Of a stretch of DNA of 10,116 bases, positions 1 to 6,700 are shown in pieces; position 1 is the stretch's first letter, and the number at the start of each line of letters is the position of its first letter. Where the stretch lies: assembly GCA_002358875.1 (NCBI GenBank), contig DEPS01000131.1:1-10116 (forward strand). Direction: 5' to 3'. The translations under genes were made by a program, and so were the position numbers. The notes under the pieces were generated by a model. The model had not been told where the DNA came from and did no database searches. It saw only the letters and a program-made list of their open reading frames with translations. Origin of the DNA: Lachnospiraceae bacterium UBA3386 (lineage in GTDB: Bacteria; Bacillota; Clostridia; Lachnospirales; Lachnospiraceae).

Positions 1-82
1 AAAAAACGTGGTGGGAAGAAGGATTAACTCCCGGAGATCTCCGGAAGAGATGAAAGAAAAATAATTTTAAAAAAATAAAAAG
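1..82 (+). other. Left-edge stretch, possibly the 3' end of a converging gene
   Basis: All three plus-strand frames run open from the window edge to an early stop (25-27, 49-51 and 62-64), so the C-terminus of a plus-strand gene could end here. I cannot tell which frame, if any, is coding. The argument for a converging gene is the strong two-way terminator at 83-116. The stretch also holds a perfect 14-bp palindrome, CCGGAGATCTCCGG, at 31-44, with no T-run next to it and no known role. From 52 onward the sequence is A/T-rich and forms the minus-strand U-tract of the terminator. Confidence 0.25.
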
Positions 83-116
83 ACCGGCCGGGAAGATCAA
101 AGCCTTCCCGGCCGGT
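83..116. terminator. Bidirectional rho-independent terminator
   Basis: ACCGGCCGGGAAG (83-95) pairs perfectly with CTTCCCGGCCGGT (104-116), giving a 13-bp GC-rich stem with an 8-nt loop. On the plus strand it is followed by a T-run (116-122). On the minus strand the A-rich stretch at 66-81 becomes a U-rich tail. It lies directly after the stop codon of the minus-strand CinA-type gene, which it should terminate, and it can also stop transcription arriving from the left. Confidence 0.93.
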
Positions 117-120
117 TTTT

Positions 121-645
121 TTATAGATTTTCATTTTTCTGCAGGAGGACCAGCATTGACATAAGAAATGAGAAAACATAATCAACACTTGACAGGCGCA
201 CGGCATCCCGTCCTATACTGCCGAACTGCTTCGTGGCGGAGAATGTCCTTCCGTCTATGAAAAAACCGAAGCAGACCATGCCGACCGGCTTTTCGGAAGT
301 GCCTCCCGTCGGGCCTGCGATGCCCGTGATACCGACTCCGACCTGGGCTCCGTTCGCCTCTGCCGCCCCCGCTGCCATCTGTACGGCAACCTCCTCGCTC
401 ACAACGCCCCTGCGTGCAATAGAATCTTCCCTGACGCCCAGGTACTTCATCTTTGCTTCATTCGAATAGGTCACAAAGGAAGCGTTAAAAACCTTTGATG
501 CAGACGGGACGTCCACCAGATGAGCCGCGGCGAGTCCTGCCGTACAGGATTCCGCGAAGGAGATCGTCCAGCCCTTCAGAGCCAGCACATCCACAATAAA
601 CGCCGCCCTGGGATCTATATCATCATTTTTTACAAGATACTCCAT
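121..645 (-). CDS. pncC: CinA C-terminal domain protein / nicotinamide-nucleotide amidohydrolase (PncC type)
   Basis: The 174-residue protein matches the stand-alone CinA C-terminal family. Its best-known activity is deamidation of nicotinamide mononucleotide to nicotinate mononucleotide and ammonia, which salvages the NMN released by DNA ligase and other NAD consumers in the cytosol. Visible signatures are AESCTAG at residues 31-37 (Ser33 is the presumed nucleophile), YSNEAKMKYLGV with Lys65, the glycine-rich GVGITGIAGPTGG at about 103-115, and FGSIGRDAVR at 141-150. The length fits the single-domain form (E. coli PncC is about 165 aa). The N-terminal molybdopterin-binding-like half of full CinA is absent, and nothing upstream suggests it was lost here. 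The start at 645 has a weak AAGG about 9 nt upstream. It is last of three co-oriented small genes and ends at the 83-116 terminator. The family call is firm; the substrate is inferred. Confidence 0.9.
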   Translation of the reverse strand: MEYLVKNDDIDPRAAFIVDVLALKGWTISFAESCTAGLAAAHLVDVPSASKVFNASFVTYSNEAKMKYLGVREDSIARRGVVSEEVAVQMAAGAAEANGAQVGVGITGIAGPTGGTSEKPVGMVCFGFFIDGRTFSATKQFGSIGRDAVRLSSVDYVFSFLMSMLVLLQKNENL

Positions 646-727
646 TGTCTAAAACCTTATCCAGGATACCCCTTCTTGTAAGCCTTATCTCTTACTCTTA
701 CATTTCGTGACTATCTGAACTCAACCA

Positions 728-1000
728 TTATCCCTTCAGGCCTCTCGCCTGCCTGTCCATGTCCTCCACGACAATATCGTAGATCTCGCCCAGGGAACGG
801 CAGTACTCCAGCACCTGCCAGGGCTCATTGGTATGATAATGAATCTTGATCGGATCTCCGTCACCCCCGACAGCCAGCAGGCTGTCCCCCTTGAAATGGT
901 CGGCGATGTAATCGAAGACCTCATCCTCGTCCAGATCCTCATAGCCGTCGATCAGAAGCTGCGTGTCATAACGAAATTCAATTGTCTGTTCCGGTATCAT
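728..1000 (-). CDS. Stand-alone FakA middle-domain-like protein (YloV/DAK-kinase family fragment)
   Basis: This 90-residue protein resembles the middle domain of FakA/YloV, the fatty acid kinase that phosphorylates FakB-bound fatty acids. It lacks the N-terminal DAK2-type kinase domain and the C-terminal domain. The matching segment is YDTQLLIDG (11-19), then GDSLLAVGGDGDPIKIHYHTNEPWQVLEY (38-66), parallel to the family's GDSL-V-VG-D-D-KVHVHT-(D/N)P pattern. As I recall the S. aureus FakA structure, a zinc is held by one Cys and two His 42 and 44 residues later. Here His54 and His56 are kept at exactly that spacing, but the Cys position is Asp12. The start is supported by GGGAGGGAG just upstream. 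The upstream gene is the Cys-rich protein, 124 bases away. The protein cannot be a kinase alone. It may bind a partner or ligand, or be a stable relic. Such proteins are often loosely named 'kinase to dihydroxyacetone kinase'. Confidence 0.75.
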   Translation of the reverse strand: MIPEQTIEFRYDTQLLIDGYEDLDEDEVFDYIADHFKGDSLLAVGGDGDPIKIHYHTNEPWQVLEYCRSLGEIYDIVVEDMDRQARGLKG

Positions 1001-1038
1001 CCTACTCCCTCCCTGTTTTTGTCTTATTACGTTACTAA

Positions 1039-1087
1039 CAGCTTCTCACAGCAGGCTATACATACCGCCGCCTGTCGTGAGAAGCTG
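1039..1087. repeat. Interrupted palindrome flanked by CGTTAC direct repeats
   Basis: CAGCTTCTCAC (1039-1049) is perfectly complementary to GTGAGAAGCTG (1077-1087). Inside, after a 2x2 internal loop that includes one possible G-U pair, CAGGC (1052-1056) pairs with GCCTG (1070-1074) around a 13-nt loop. CGTTAC occurs on both sides, at 1030-1035 and 1091-1096, each 3 bases from the arms. There is no T-run on either strand, so this is not an ordinary terminator. It fills the gap between the Cys-rich gene and the FakA-like gene. It could be a REP/MITE-type repeat or an mRNA-processing or stabilising hairpin. A single copy in the window cannot decide. Confidence 0.7.
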
Positions 1088-1124
1088 AATCGTTACCTCT
1101 ATTTCAGGTTCTATGTGTCATTTC

Positions 1125-1523
1125 TCATTTCCTGCTTTCCAGAATCCCCTCTACAAGCCGTGTGCACTCATAGACCATTCCGTCGCAGTGGGCTTTCTGC
1201 GGCATGCCTGCCTCCCGGTTTTTGCGGAGAAGCTCCCTGCATTCAAGACATCCGTCATGGTTGTCCCTCACCGTTCGCAGATATCCGCCTATTACAGGGC
1301 CTTCTTCCACTCCGTAGAGTCCCAGCGCCATCAGGCCGCCTGTTACAGCCCCGCAGGTGCCTCCCATCTTCATGCCGCTCCCGAAATTCGCCGTGATCCT
1401 GCAGGCATCCGCCTCTGAGATTCCTGCGTCAGGAGCAAATGATGCCAGCACCGCCTGCGCACAGTTGTAATGAACATTCGGGTCGTTTCTGAGCTCTTCT
1501 GCCCTGTCAAGATATTTTCCCAT
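1125..1523 (-). CDS. C_GCAxxG_C_C family putative redox-active Cys-rich protein
   Basis: The 132-residue protein shows the pattern that names the family: NCAQAVL (Cys21), a conserved NFGSGM segment (46-51), GGTCGAVTGG (54-63, Cys57), C-x-x-C at 92-95, and late cysteines 113 and 120; Cys41 is extra. Seven cysteines in a small cytosolic protein suggest a redox or metal-binding job. The family has no settled biochemical role that I know of. No signal peptide or membrane helix is seen. The start at 1523 has AAAGG 8 nt upstream. A Fur-like inverted repeat lies at 1542-1556, and a weak terminator of the upstream ftsH gene lies at 1596-1627, so this gene probably begins a transcript of its own that may continue into the FakA-like gene. 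The family call is strong; function is unknown. Confidence 0.88.
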   Translation of the reverse strand: MGKYLDRAEELRNDPNVHYNCAQAVLASFAPDAGISEADACRITANFGSGMKMGGTCGAVTGGLMALGLYGVEEGPVIGGYLRTVRDNHDGCLECRELLRKNREAGMPQKAHCDGMVYECTRLVEGILESRK

Positions 1524-1541
1524 ATTTATACCTTTCTACTT

Positions 1542-1556
1542 TAACAACGATTATCA
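1542..1556. promoter_or_regulatory. Candidate Fur/PerR-type operator
   Basis: Read on the minus strand, the site is TGATAATCGTTGTTA. The first arm matches the 7-1-7 Fur half-site TGATAAT exactly, and the second arm GTTGTTA matches ATTATCA at 4 of 7 positions. It lies about 20 nt before the ATG of the Cys-rich gene, where a bound repressor would block transcription or early elongation. Short AT-rich sites like this arise by chance, so this is a candidate only. Confidence 0.3.
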
Positions 1557-1595
1557 ATTTTAATACCTGAGGCACTCTCAAATCCACTTCCCGCG

Positions 1596-1627
1596 AAAAA
1601 GCTATAATCAGGCGTGCCGCTGATTAT
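1596..1627 (-). terminator. Weak terminator overlapping the ftsH stop codon
   Basis: On the minus strand ATAATCAG (from 1627 down to 1620) pairs with CTGATTAT (1611 down to 1604) across an 8-nt loop. It is followed by AGC and then five T residues (1600 down to 1596). The stem includes the ftsH TAA at 1624-1626. The stem is 8 bp and mostly A/T, so termination may be partial and allow some readthrough into the Cys-rich gene. Confidence 0.5.
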
Positions 1628-3501
1628 TCTTCCTCTTCCTCTGCGGGAGACTCCGCGCTGGTCCCGAGCCTCTTGGGCTCCGGCTTTCTGTTAAGGATGC
1701 TCATGAACTCCTCGCCGGTAATGGTCTCCTTGTAGTAGAGGTATTCCGCGATCTCGTCAAGCTTTTTCTTGTTGTCGCGCAGGATCTGCAGGGCCTTCTC
1801 ATGCTGGGCGCGGACGAGCTCCACGACCTTTTTGTCGATGAGGGACTGGGTCTCGGCAGAGCAGGCAAGGGACGTGTCGCCGCCCAGGTACTGGTTGGTC
1901 ACAGTCTCCATGGCGACCATGTCAAATTCATCGCTCATGCCGTAGCGGGTAATCATGGCGCGGGCCAGCTTGGTCGCCTGCTCGATGTCGTTGGCGGCGC
2001 CGGTGGTGATGGAGCCGAATTCGACCTCCTCCGCGGCGCGTCCCCCGGTAAGGGTCGCGATCTTGTTCTCGAGCTCTTCCCTGCTCATGAGGTAGTGGTT
2101 TCCCTCCTCCTCGACCTGCATGGTGTAGCCCAGGGCTCCGGAGGTGCGGGGAATGATCGTGATCTTCTGAACCGGGGCGCTGTTCTTCTGCATGGCCGCG
2201 ACCAGGGCATGTCCGACCTCATGGTAGGAGACGATGAGCTTCTCCTTGTCTGTGAGGATGGCGTTCTTTTTCTGGTAGCCCGCGATGACGACCTCGATGC
2301 TCTCCTCCATGTCCGCCTGGTTTGCGAACCGCCTGCCGTCGCGTACAGCGCGCAGGGCGGCCTCGTTGATAATATTGGCGAGCTCCGCTCCGGAGGCGCC
2401 TGCGGCCATGCGGGCGATCTTGCTGAAATCGACATCGGAGCCGATTTTGATCTTCTTGGCGTGGACCTTCAATATGTCGATACGGCCCTTCAGGTCGGGC
2501 AGCTCCACCGGGACCCGGCGGTCAAAGCGTCCCGGCCTTGTCAGAGCGGGGTCGAGGGCCTCAGGGCGGTTGGTCGCTGCCAGGATCACGACACCCAGAT
2601 TCTCCTCGAAGCCGTCCATCTCCGTGAGCAGCTGGTTGAGCGTCTGCTCTCTTTCATCGTTGCCCCCGATCATGCTTCCGTCGCGCTTTTTGCCGATGGC
2701 GTCGATCTCGTCGATAAAGACGATGCAGGGGGCCTTTTCCTTTGCCTGCTTAAAGAGGTCGCGGACCTTTGACGCGCCCATGCCGACGAACATCTCTACG
2801 AATTCCGAGCCGGACATGGAGAAGAAAGGGACGTTGGACTCGCCGGCGACTGCCTTGGCCAGCATTGTCTTGCCGGTACCGGGAGGTCCCACGAGCAGGA
2901 TCCCCTTGGGCATGGTCGCGCCGATCTCCTTGTATTTTCCGGGATCGTGAAGGTACTCCACGATCTCCATAAGGTTCTCCTTGGCCTCCTCCTCGCCCGC
3001 GACATCCGTGAAACGGATGCCCTCGGTGGACTTGACATAGACCTTGGCGTTGCTTTTGCCCATGCCGAACATCATTGATCCCGGTCCGCCGCCCGCGCGG
3101 TCCATGAGCTTTTTATTCATATAGTAGCCAAGACCGCCGAAAATTGCGATGGGCAGCACCCAGTTGATGAGGAAGGACGCCATGGGCGAGGTCTCGGGGA
3201 TGATATCGCTCCCGAACTTCGCTCCCGCCGCATAGAGGCGGTCCACCAGGCCGTCGTCCTGCATGTGGCCTGTCGCGTAGACCTTTCCTTCCTTGTCTGT
3301 AAAGAGGATGTCGTTGGACCGAAATTCCACCTTCTCGATCTGTTTGTTCTCCGTCATCGTCATAAATGTCCCGTAGTCCACCTCCTCGATGGAGGCGCGC
3401 TCAATATGGGGCATAATAAAGGCGTTGACGATCATCATGACCAGAATGAGCGTCAGGCCGTAATATAACATTGATTTCCGGGGGGGTTTGATTTCCTGCA
3501 T
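1624..3501 (-). CDS. ftsH: ATP-dependent zinc metalloprotease FtsH
   Basis: FtsH is a membrane-anchored AAA+ protease that extracts and degrades misfolded membrane proteins and short-lived regulators. The 625-residue product has the full layout: TM helix at about 12-30, a small extracytoplasmic domain at about 31-106, a second TM at about 107-126, and a Gly/Met-rich linker. The AAA+ module follows: Walker A GPPGTGKT (205-212), pore loop FVEMFVG (234-240), Walker B IVFIDE (260-265) and the second region of homology ATNRPEALDPALTRPGRFDRR (309-329). The M41 protease domain has the zinc site HEVGH (427-431), where Val replaces the common Ala, and the presumed third ligand Asp505 in TTGAANDIEQ. 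The tail ends in EEEEE. The start has AAGGAAG about 10 nt upstream. An extended -10 promoter at 3568-3576 and a weak terminator at the stop suggest a single-gene transcript. The usual tilS/hpt neighbours are absent, so it may be one of several FtsH copies. Confidence 0.97.
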   Translation of the reverse strand: MQEIKPPRKSMLYYGLTLILVMMIVNAFIMPHIERASIEEVDYGTFMTMTENKQIEKVEFRSNDILFTDKEGKVYATGHMQDDGLVDRLYAAGAKFGSDIIPETSPMASFLINWVLPIAIFGGLGYYMNKKLMDRAGGGPGSMMFGMGKSNAKVYVKSTEGIRFTDVAGEEEAKENLMEIVEYLHDPGKYKEIGATMPKGILLVGPPGTGKTMLAKAVAGESNVPFFSMSGSEFVEMFVGMGASKVRDLFKQAKEKAPCIVFIDEIDAIGKKRDGSMIGGNDEREQTLNQLLTEMDGFEENLGVVILAATNRPEALDPALTRPGRFDRRVPVELPDLKGRIDILKVHAKKIKIGSDVDFSKIARMAAGASGAELANIINEAALRAVRDGRRFANQADMEESIEVVIAGYQKKNAILTDKEKLIVSYHEVGHALVAAMQKNSAPVQKITIIPRTSGALGYTMQVEEEGNHYLMSREELENKIATLTGGRAAEEVEFGSITTGAANDIEQATKLARAMITRYGMSDEFDMVAMETVTNQYLGGDTSLACSAETQSLIDKKVVELVRAQHEKALQILRDNKKKLDEIAEYLYYKETITGEEFMSILNRKPEPKRLGTSAESPAEEEEE

Positions 3502-3744
3502 GAAAAAATCACTTCCTTTCTGCTTATTACATGTATTCCAGGCAGGGCTGATATTTTTGTTCTATGCAATATAGCACATCTATCCCCGGAATCCTATAAA
3601 TTTTCTCTAAAAAAACAGAAAAAATTCGTTTGAACTCCCGATCCGCCTTGGGCCTTATCCCTTCTTCTGCCGGAAGGAAAACTTTTCTCCGCCGTTTTTT
3701 CCTCTCCTCCAGGAGATTTCCGCCGGGAGATATCTGCCGGGATT
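3502..3744. other. Intergenic region between the hybrid kinase and ftsH
   Basis: No gene is convincing in this 243-base stretch. The right part, just after the kinase stop codon, is rich in CCGG/GGAGAT palindromic bits (for example CCGGGAGATATCTGCCGG at 3723-3740, one mismatch), but none is followed by a T-run in the direction of the kinase, so I see no clear terminator for it. The left part is A/T-rich and carries the presumed ftsH promoter and leader. Confidence 0.6.
3568..3576 (-). promoter_or_regulatory. Candidate extended -10 promoter for ftsH
   Basis: The minus strand reads TGCTATATT, an extended -10 element (TGn plus TATATT). No good TTGACA lies 17 bases upstream, which an extended -10 can tolerate. 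Transcription would start near 3561 and give a leader of about 60 nt that ends in the ftsH ribosome binding site. No heat-shock CIRCE or CtsR-like site was seen near it. Confidence 0.45.
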
Positions 3745-6700
3745 TTATCCTTCCGCCCGGAGGATCTCCCGGTAGAGCAGGGTGAAGAGCGCGTCCGTGT
3801 CAATGGGCTTGCTAAGGCAGGCGTTCATTCCGGCTGTGAGGCATCTCTTTTCGTTCTCTGGATCCACGTCGGCCGTCAGGGCGATGATCGGGATCGTCCC
3901 GGCATCCTGAAGGCTGCCGGCGCGGATCATGTGCGCCGCCTCCACGCCGTCCATAATGGGCATCATGACGTCCATGAGGATGGCCTGGTAGTGGTAGGGA
4001 CCGCTCTTTTTGAACATTTCCACTGCCTCCTCGCCATCCCGGGCAAGCTCGGCGTGGACGCCGCGGGTCTCCAGAATCTTCATGATGACTTCTGCGTTGA
4101 GGTGGTTGTCCTCGGCGACAAGTACGTTCTTTCCGTACAGCATGCGGTCCTCGATGGTCGTGCTGCGGCGGCTCAGGCTCCGGATCTGTTCCGGCGTCGC
4201 CAGGTCGTATTCAATGGAGACGATGAAGGTCGTCCCGTGCCCGATCCGGCTGTGGCAGGTGATGGTGCCGCCGAGCAGGTCCACCAGGTTTTTGCAGATA
4301 TAAAGTCCCAGGCCTGTGCCGTCGCGCAGGTCCATGTCGCCGGGCACCTCCTGCTCGAAGGGCATGAACATTTTTTTCTGGAAGGTCTCGCTGATGCCGC
4401 GGCCTGTGTCGCGCACCGTGTAGGTGTGGCTGGCGTGGTGATCGCTGTAGTGGACGCTGGCCTCAAAGTCCACCCGGCCCCCTGAGGGTGTAAATTTCAC
4501 GGCATTGCTCAGGAGGTTGACAATGATGCGGGTCACGTGCTCGGCGTCCATCATGACGACGCGGTTCTCACAGCCGTCGATCCTGGTCTTGAGCGTAAGC
4601 CCCGCCGAGGCGGCCTTCTGGCCGATGATCGCGACCGCCTCCTCAATGACCTCCCTCTCCCGGACAGGAGAGCTCACGCTCACCACCTTTCCGGCGTTGA
4701 TCCGGCTGGTCTCGAGCACTTCGTCTATAAGGCTTGTCAGGTAATTGGTCGACGAAAGGACCTTGTCCAGGTTGTCGCGCACAGCGTCCGGGACGCCCTC
4801 TTCCTTCATGGAGAGCTGCACCAGGCCCTTGATGGCGGTAAGCGGCGTGCGCATGTCATGGCTCATATGGGAGAGGAAGGCCTCCTTCTCCTGACCTGAC
4901 TTTACAGCCGCGCGCAGGGCGCGCCCCATCTCCTCGATCTGCTGCTGGTCATCGATCTGCTGGGTGGTATCGATAAAGGTCAGAACCAGGCCGCTTACGC
5001 ATTCGGCCCCTCTGCCGCCTGCGGCTGCCTGATCAGCCTCTGTGCTTCCGCCCTCCTCCGGCGCCGCCCCCTGGTTGTAAACCTTCTTTTCGTGGGTGCG
5101 GTAAGGCGCGATGCGGACCAGATAGGTCTTTCCCGCGACAGACGCGCAGGCCATCTCAAGCGGCTGCATGGTCTGCAGCACCTGGTGGCAGAGAGCGATG
5201 ATGTCGATCGTGGCGAAATGGTAGGCGATATAGCGGAGCGAACGCCCCACGTCATGCTCCGCGACGCTGAATTCATCCGCAATGTATTCAGTAAATTTCC
5301 TCACGTTGAGCCTGCGGTCGACCATGACGATGCCGACCAGGGTCGTCGCCAGGAAGTTGGCCATGTCGTCGTTGACGCTGGCCAGCTCTCCGACCTTGGA
5401 CTGATATTCGGAATTGACGGTATAGAGTTCCTCGTTCACCGACTGCAGCTCCTCGTTGGAGCTCTGCAGCTCTTCATTGGCCGTCAGCAGCTCCTCGTTT
5501 GCCGCCTGCAGCTCTGCATTGACCGACTCCAGCTCGGTGACCGTGTGGCTGAGATTGTCCTGTGAGACATGCAGTTCCTTTTCCAGATCCGCTATGCGCT
5601 GGGCAGCCGCCGTATCGACGTTATAATGCTCCATGTCGACCGGCTCCTGGACGTGCTGGGCGGTGCGCAAAAAGGCTATGGCAGTCACGCCTGTATCGAC
5701 CCCCAGCCTGTCGGTGATGGGCTGGGCTACCAGGGAGATGTATTCCGCCTGCTCGCCGATCCGGACCGGGACCCTGTCATAGGCCACGAGGGTCTGCTTC
5801 TCCCTGCTCTCCTTGAGCGCCTTGGAAACGACGATCCTTAAATCCGCCCGGATGAGGGAGAAAATGTCCAGCGTGACGTTCCCGACCGGGATCGTGATAA
5901 AGTCGCTGCACTTACCGTAGGAGTGGCAGAGCTCATTTTTTTCATTGACCAGGACGCAGGAGGGCATCAAGAGCTCCAGGGCCCGGGTGTCCAGCTCCCC
6001 GTCACGGCCTGTATTATCGCTCTCGTAGCCTTCGCCTCTGTAATGCTGAGGCATCAGCTGGCTCTCGATCCCCTGCAGGGAGTAGGTGATGTGCTCGTGA
6101 GAGGGCGTGCGGCCCGCGCTGTTGTGCACGAAGATCTTTTCATTGGGACAGAAGGAGCGGAACACGTCGTCGTAGTCAATGACGGACTCCGAACGCCCCA
6201 GAAAGAGGTAGCCGCCGTCGTTCAAAACCATATGGAAGATAGCGAACAGGTTCCTCTGCAGGATATTCTGGAAATATATGAGGAGGTTGCGGCAGCTGAC
6301 AAGATCCAGCCTGCCGAAGGGCGGATCCTGGAACACGTTGTGCTGGGCGAAGACGATCATCTTGCGGATGTCGTGGTTTACGGCATAGCGGTTGCCTTTT
6401 TTCGTGAAAAAGCGGGACAGGCGGGGGACCGTGACGTCCTCCAGGATGCTGTCTCCGTAAATGCCACGGCCGGCGACGGCAATGGAATCTCCGTCCAGGT
6501 CCGTCGCGAAGATCTTGATGTCGCGGCGCAGGCCCAGCTCGTCCATGGCCTCCGCGAAAAGGATGGCGATCGAATATGCCTCCTCACCTGTGGAACAGCC
6601 CGCCACCCACACGCGGATCTGGTCGGAAGCCCTGTGGCTCTTCAACAGATCCTTCACGACCCTCTCTTTTAAAATGTCAAAATAATCCGGATCACGGAAG

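Noticed and set aside
24..206. Minus-strand 60-codon frame over the terminator
   Set aside because: It overlaps the end of the PncC-type gene in another frame and runs through the terminator hairpin.
833..1396. Plus-strand frame of 187 codons across the FakA-like gene, palindrome and Cys-rich gene
   Set aside because: It crosses two well-supported opposite-strand genes and an intergenic palindrome, and the product resembles no protein family.
1801..2772. Long plus-strand open frame opposite ftsH (323 codons)
   Set aside because: It is antisense to strongly conserved FtsH domains, and the product is low-complexity Gly/Val/Leu/Asp text typical of a GC-rich shadow frame.
3723..3771. CCGG...GATC/GATATC palindromic bits after the hybrid kinase, similar to 31-44
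   Set aside because: They are short and imperfect, one is inside coding sequence, and none has a T-run. Chance in GC-rich DNA is the simpler reading.
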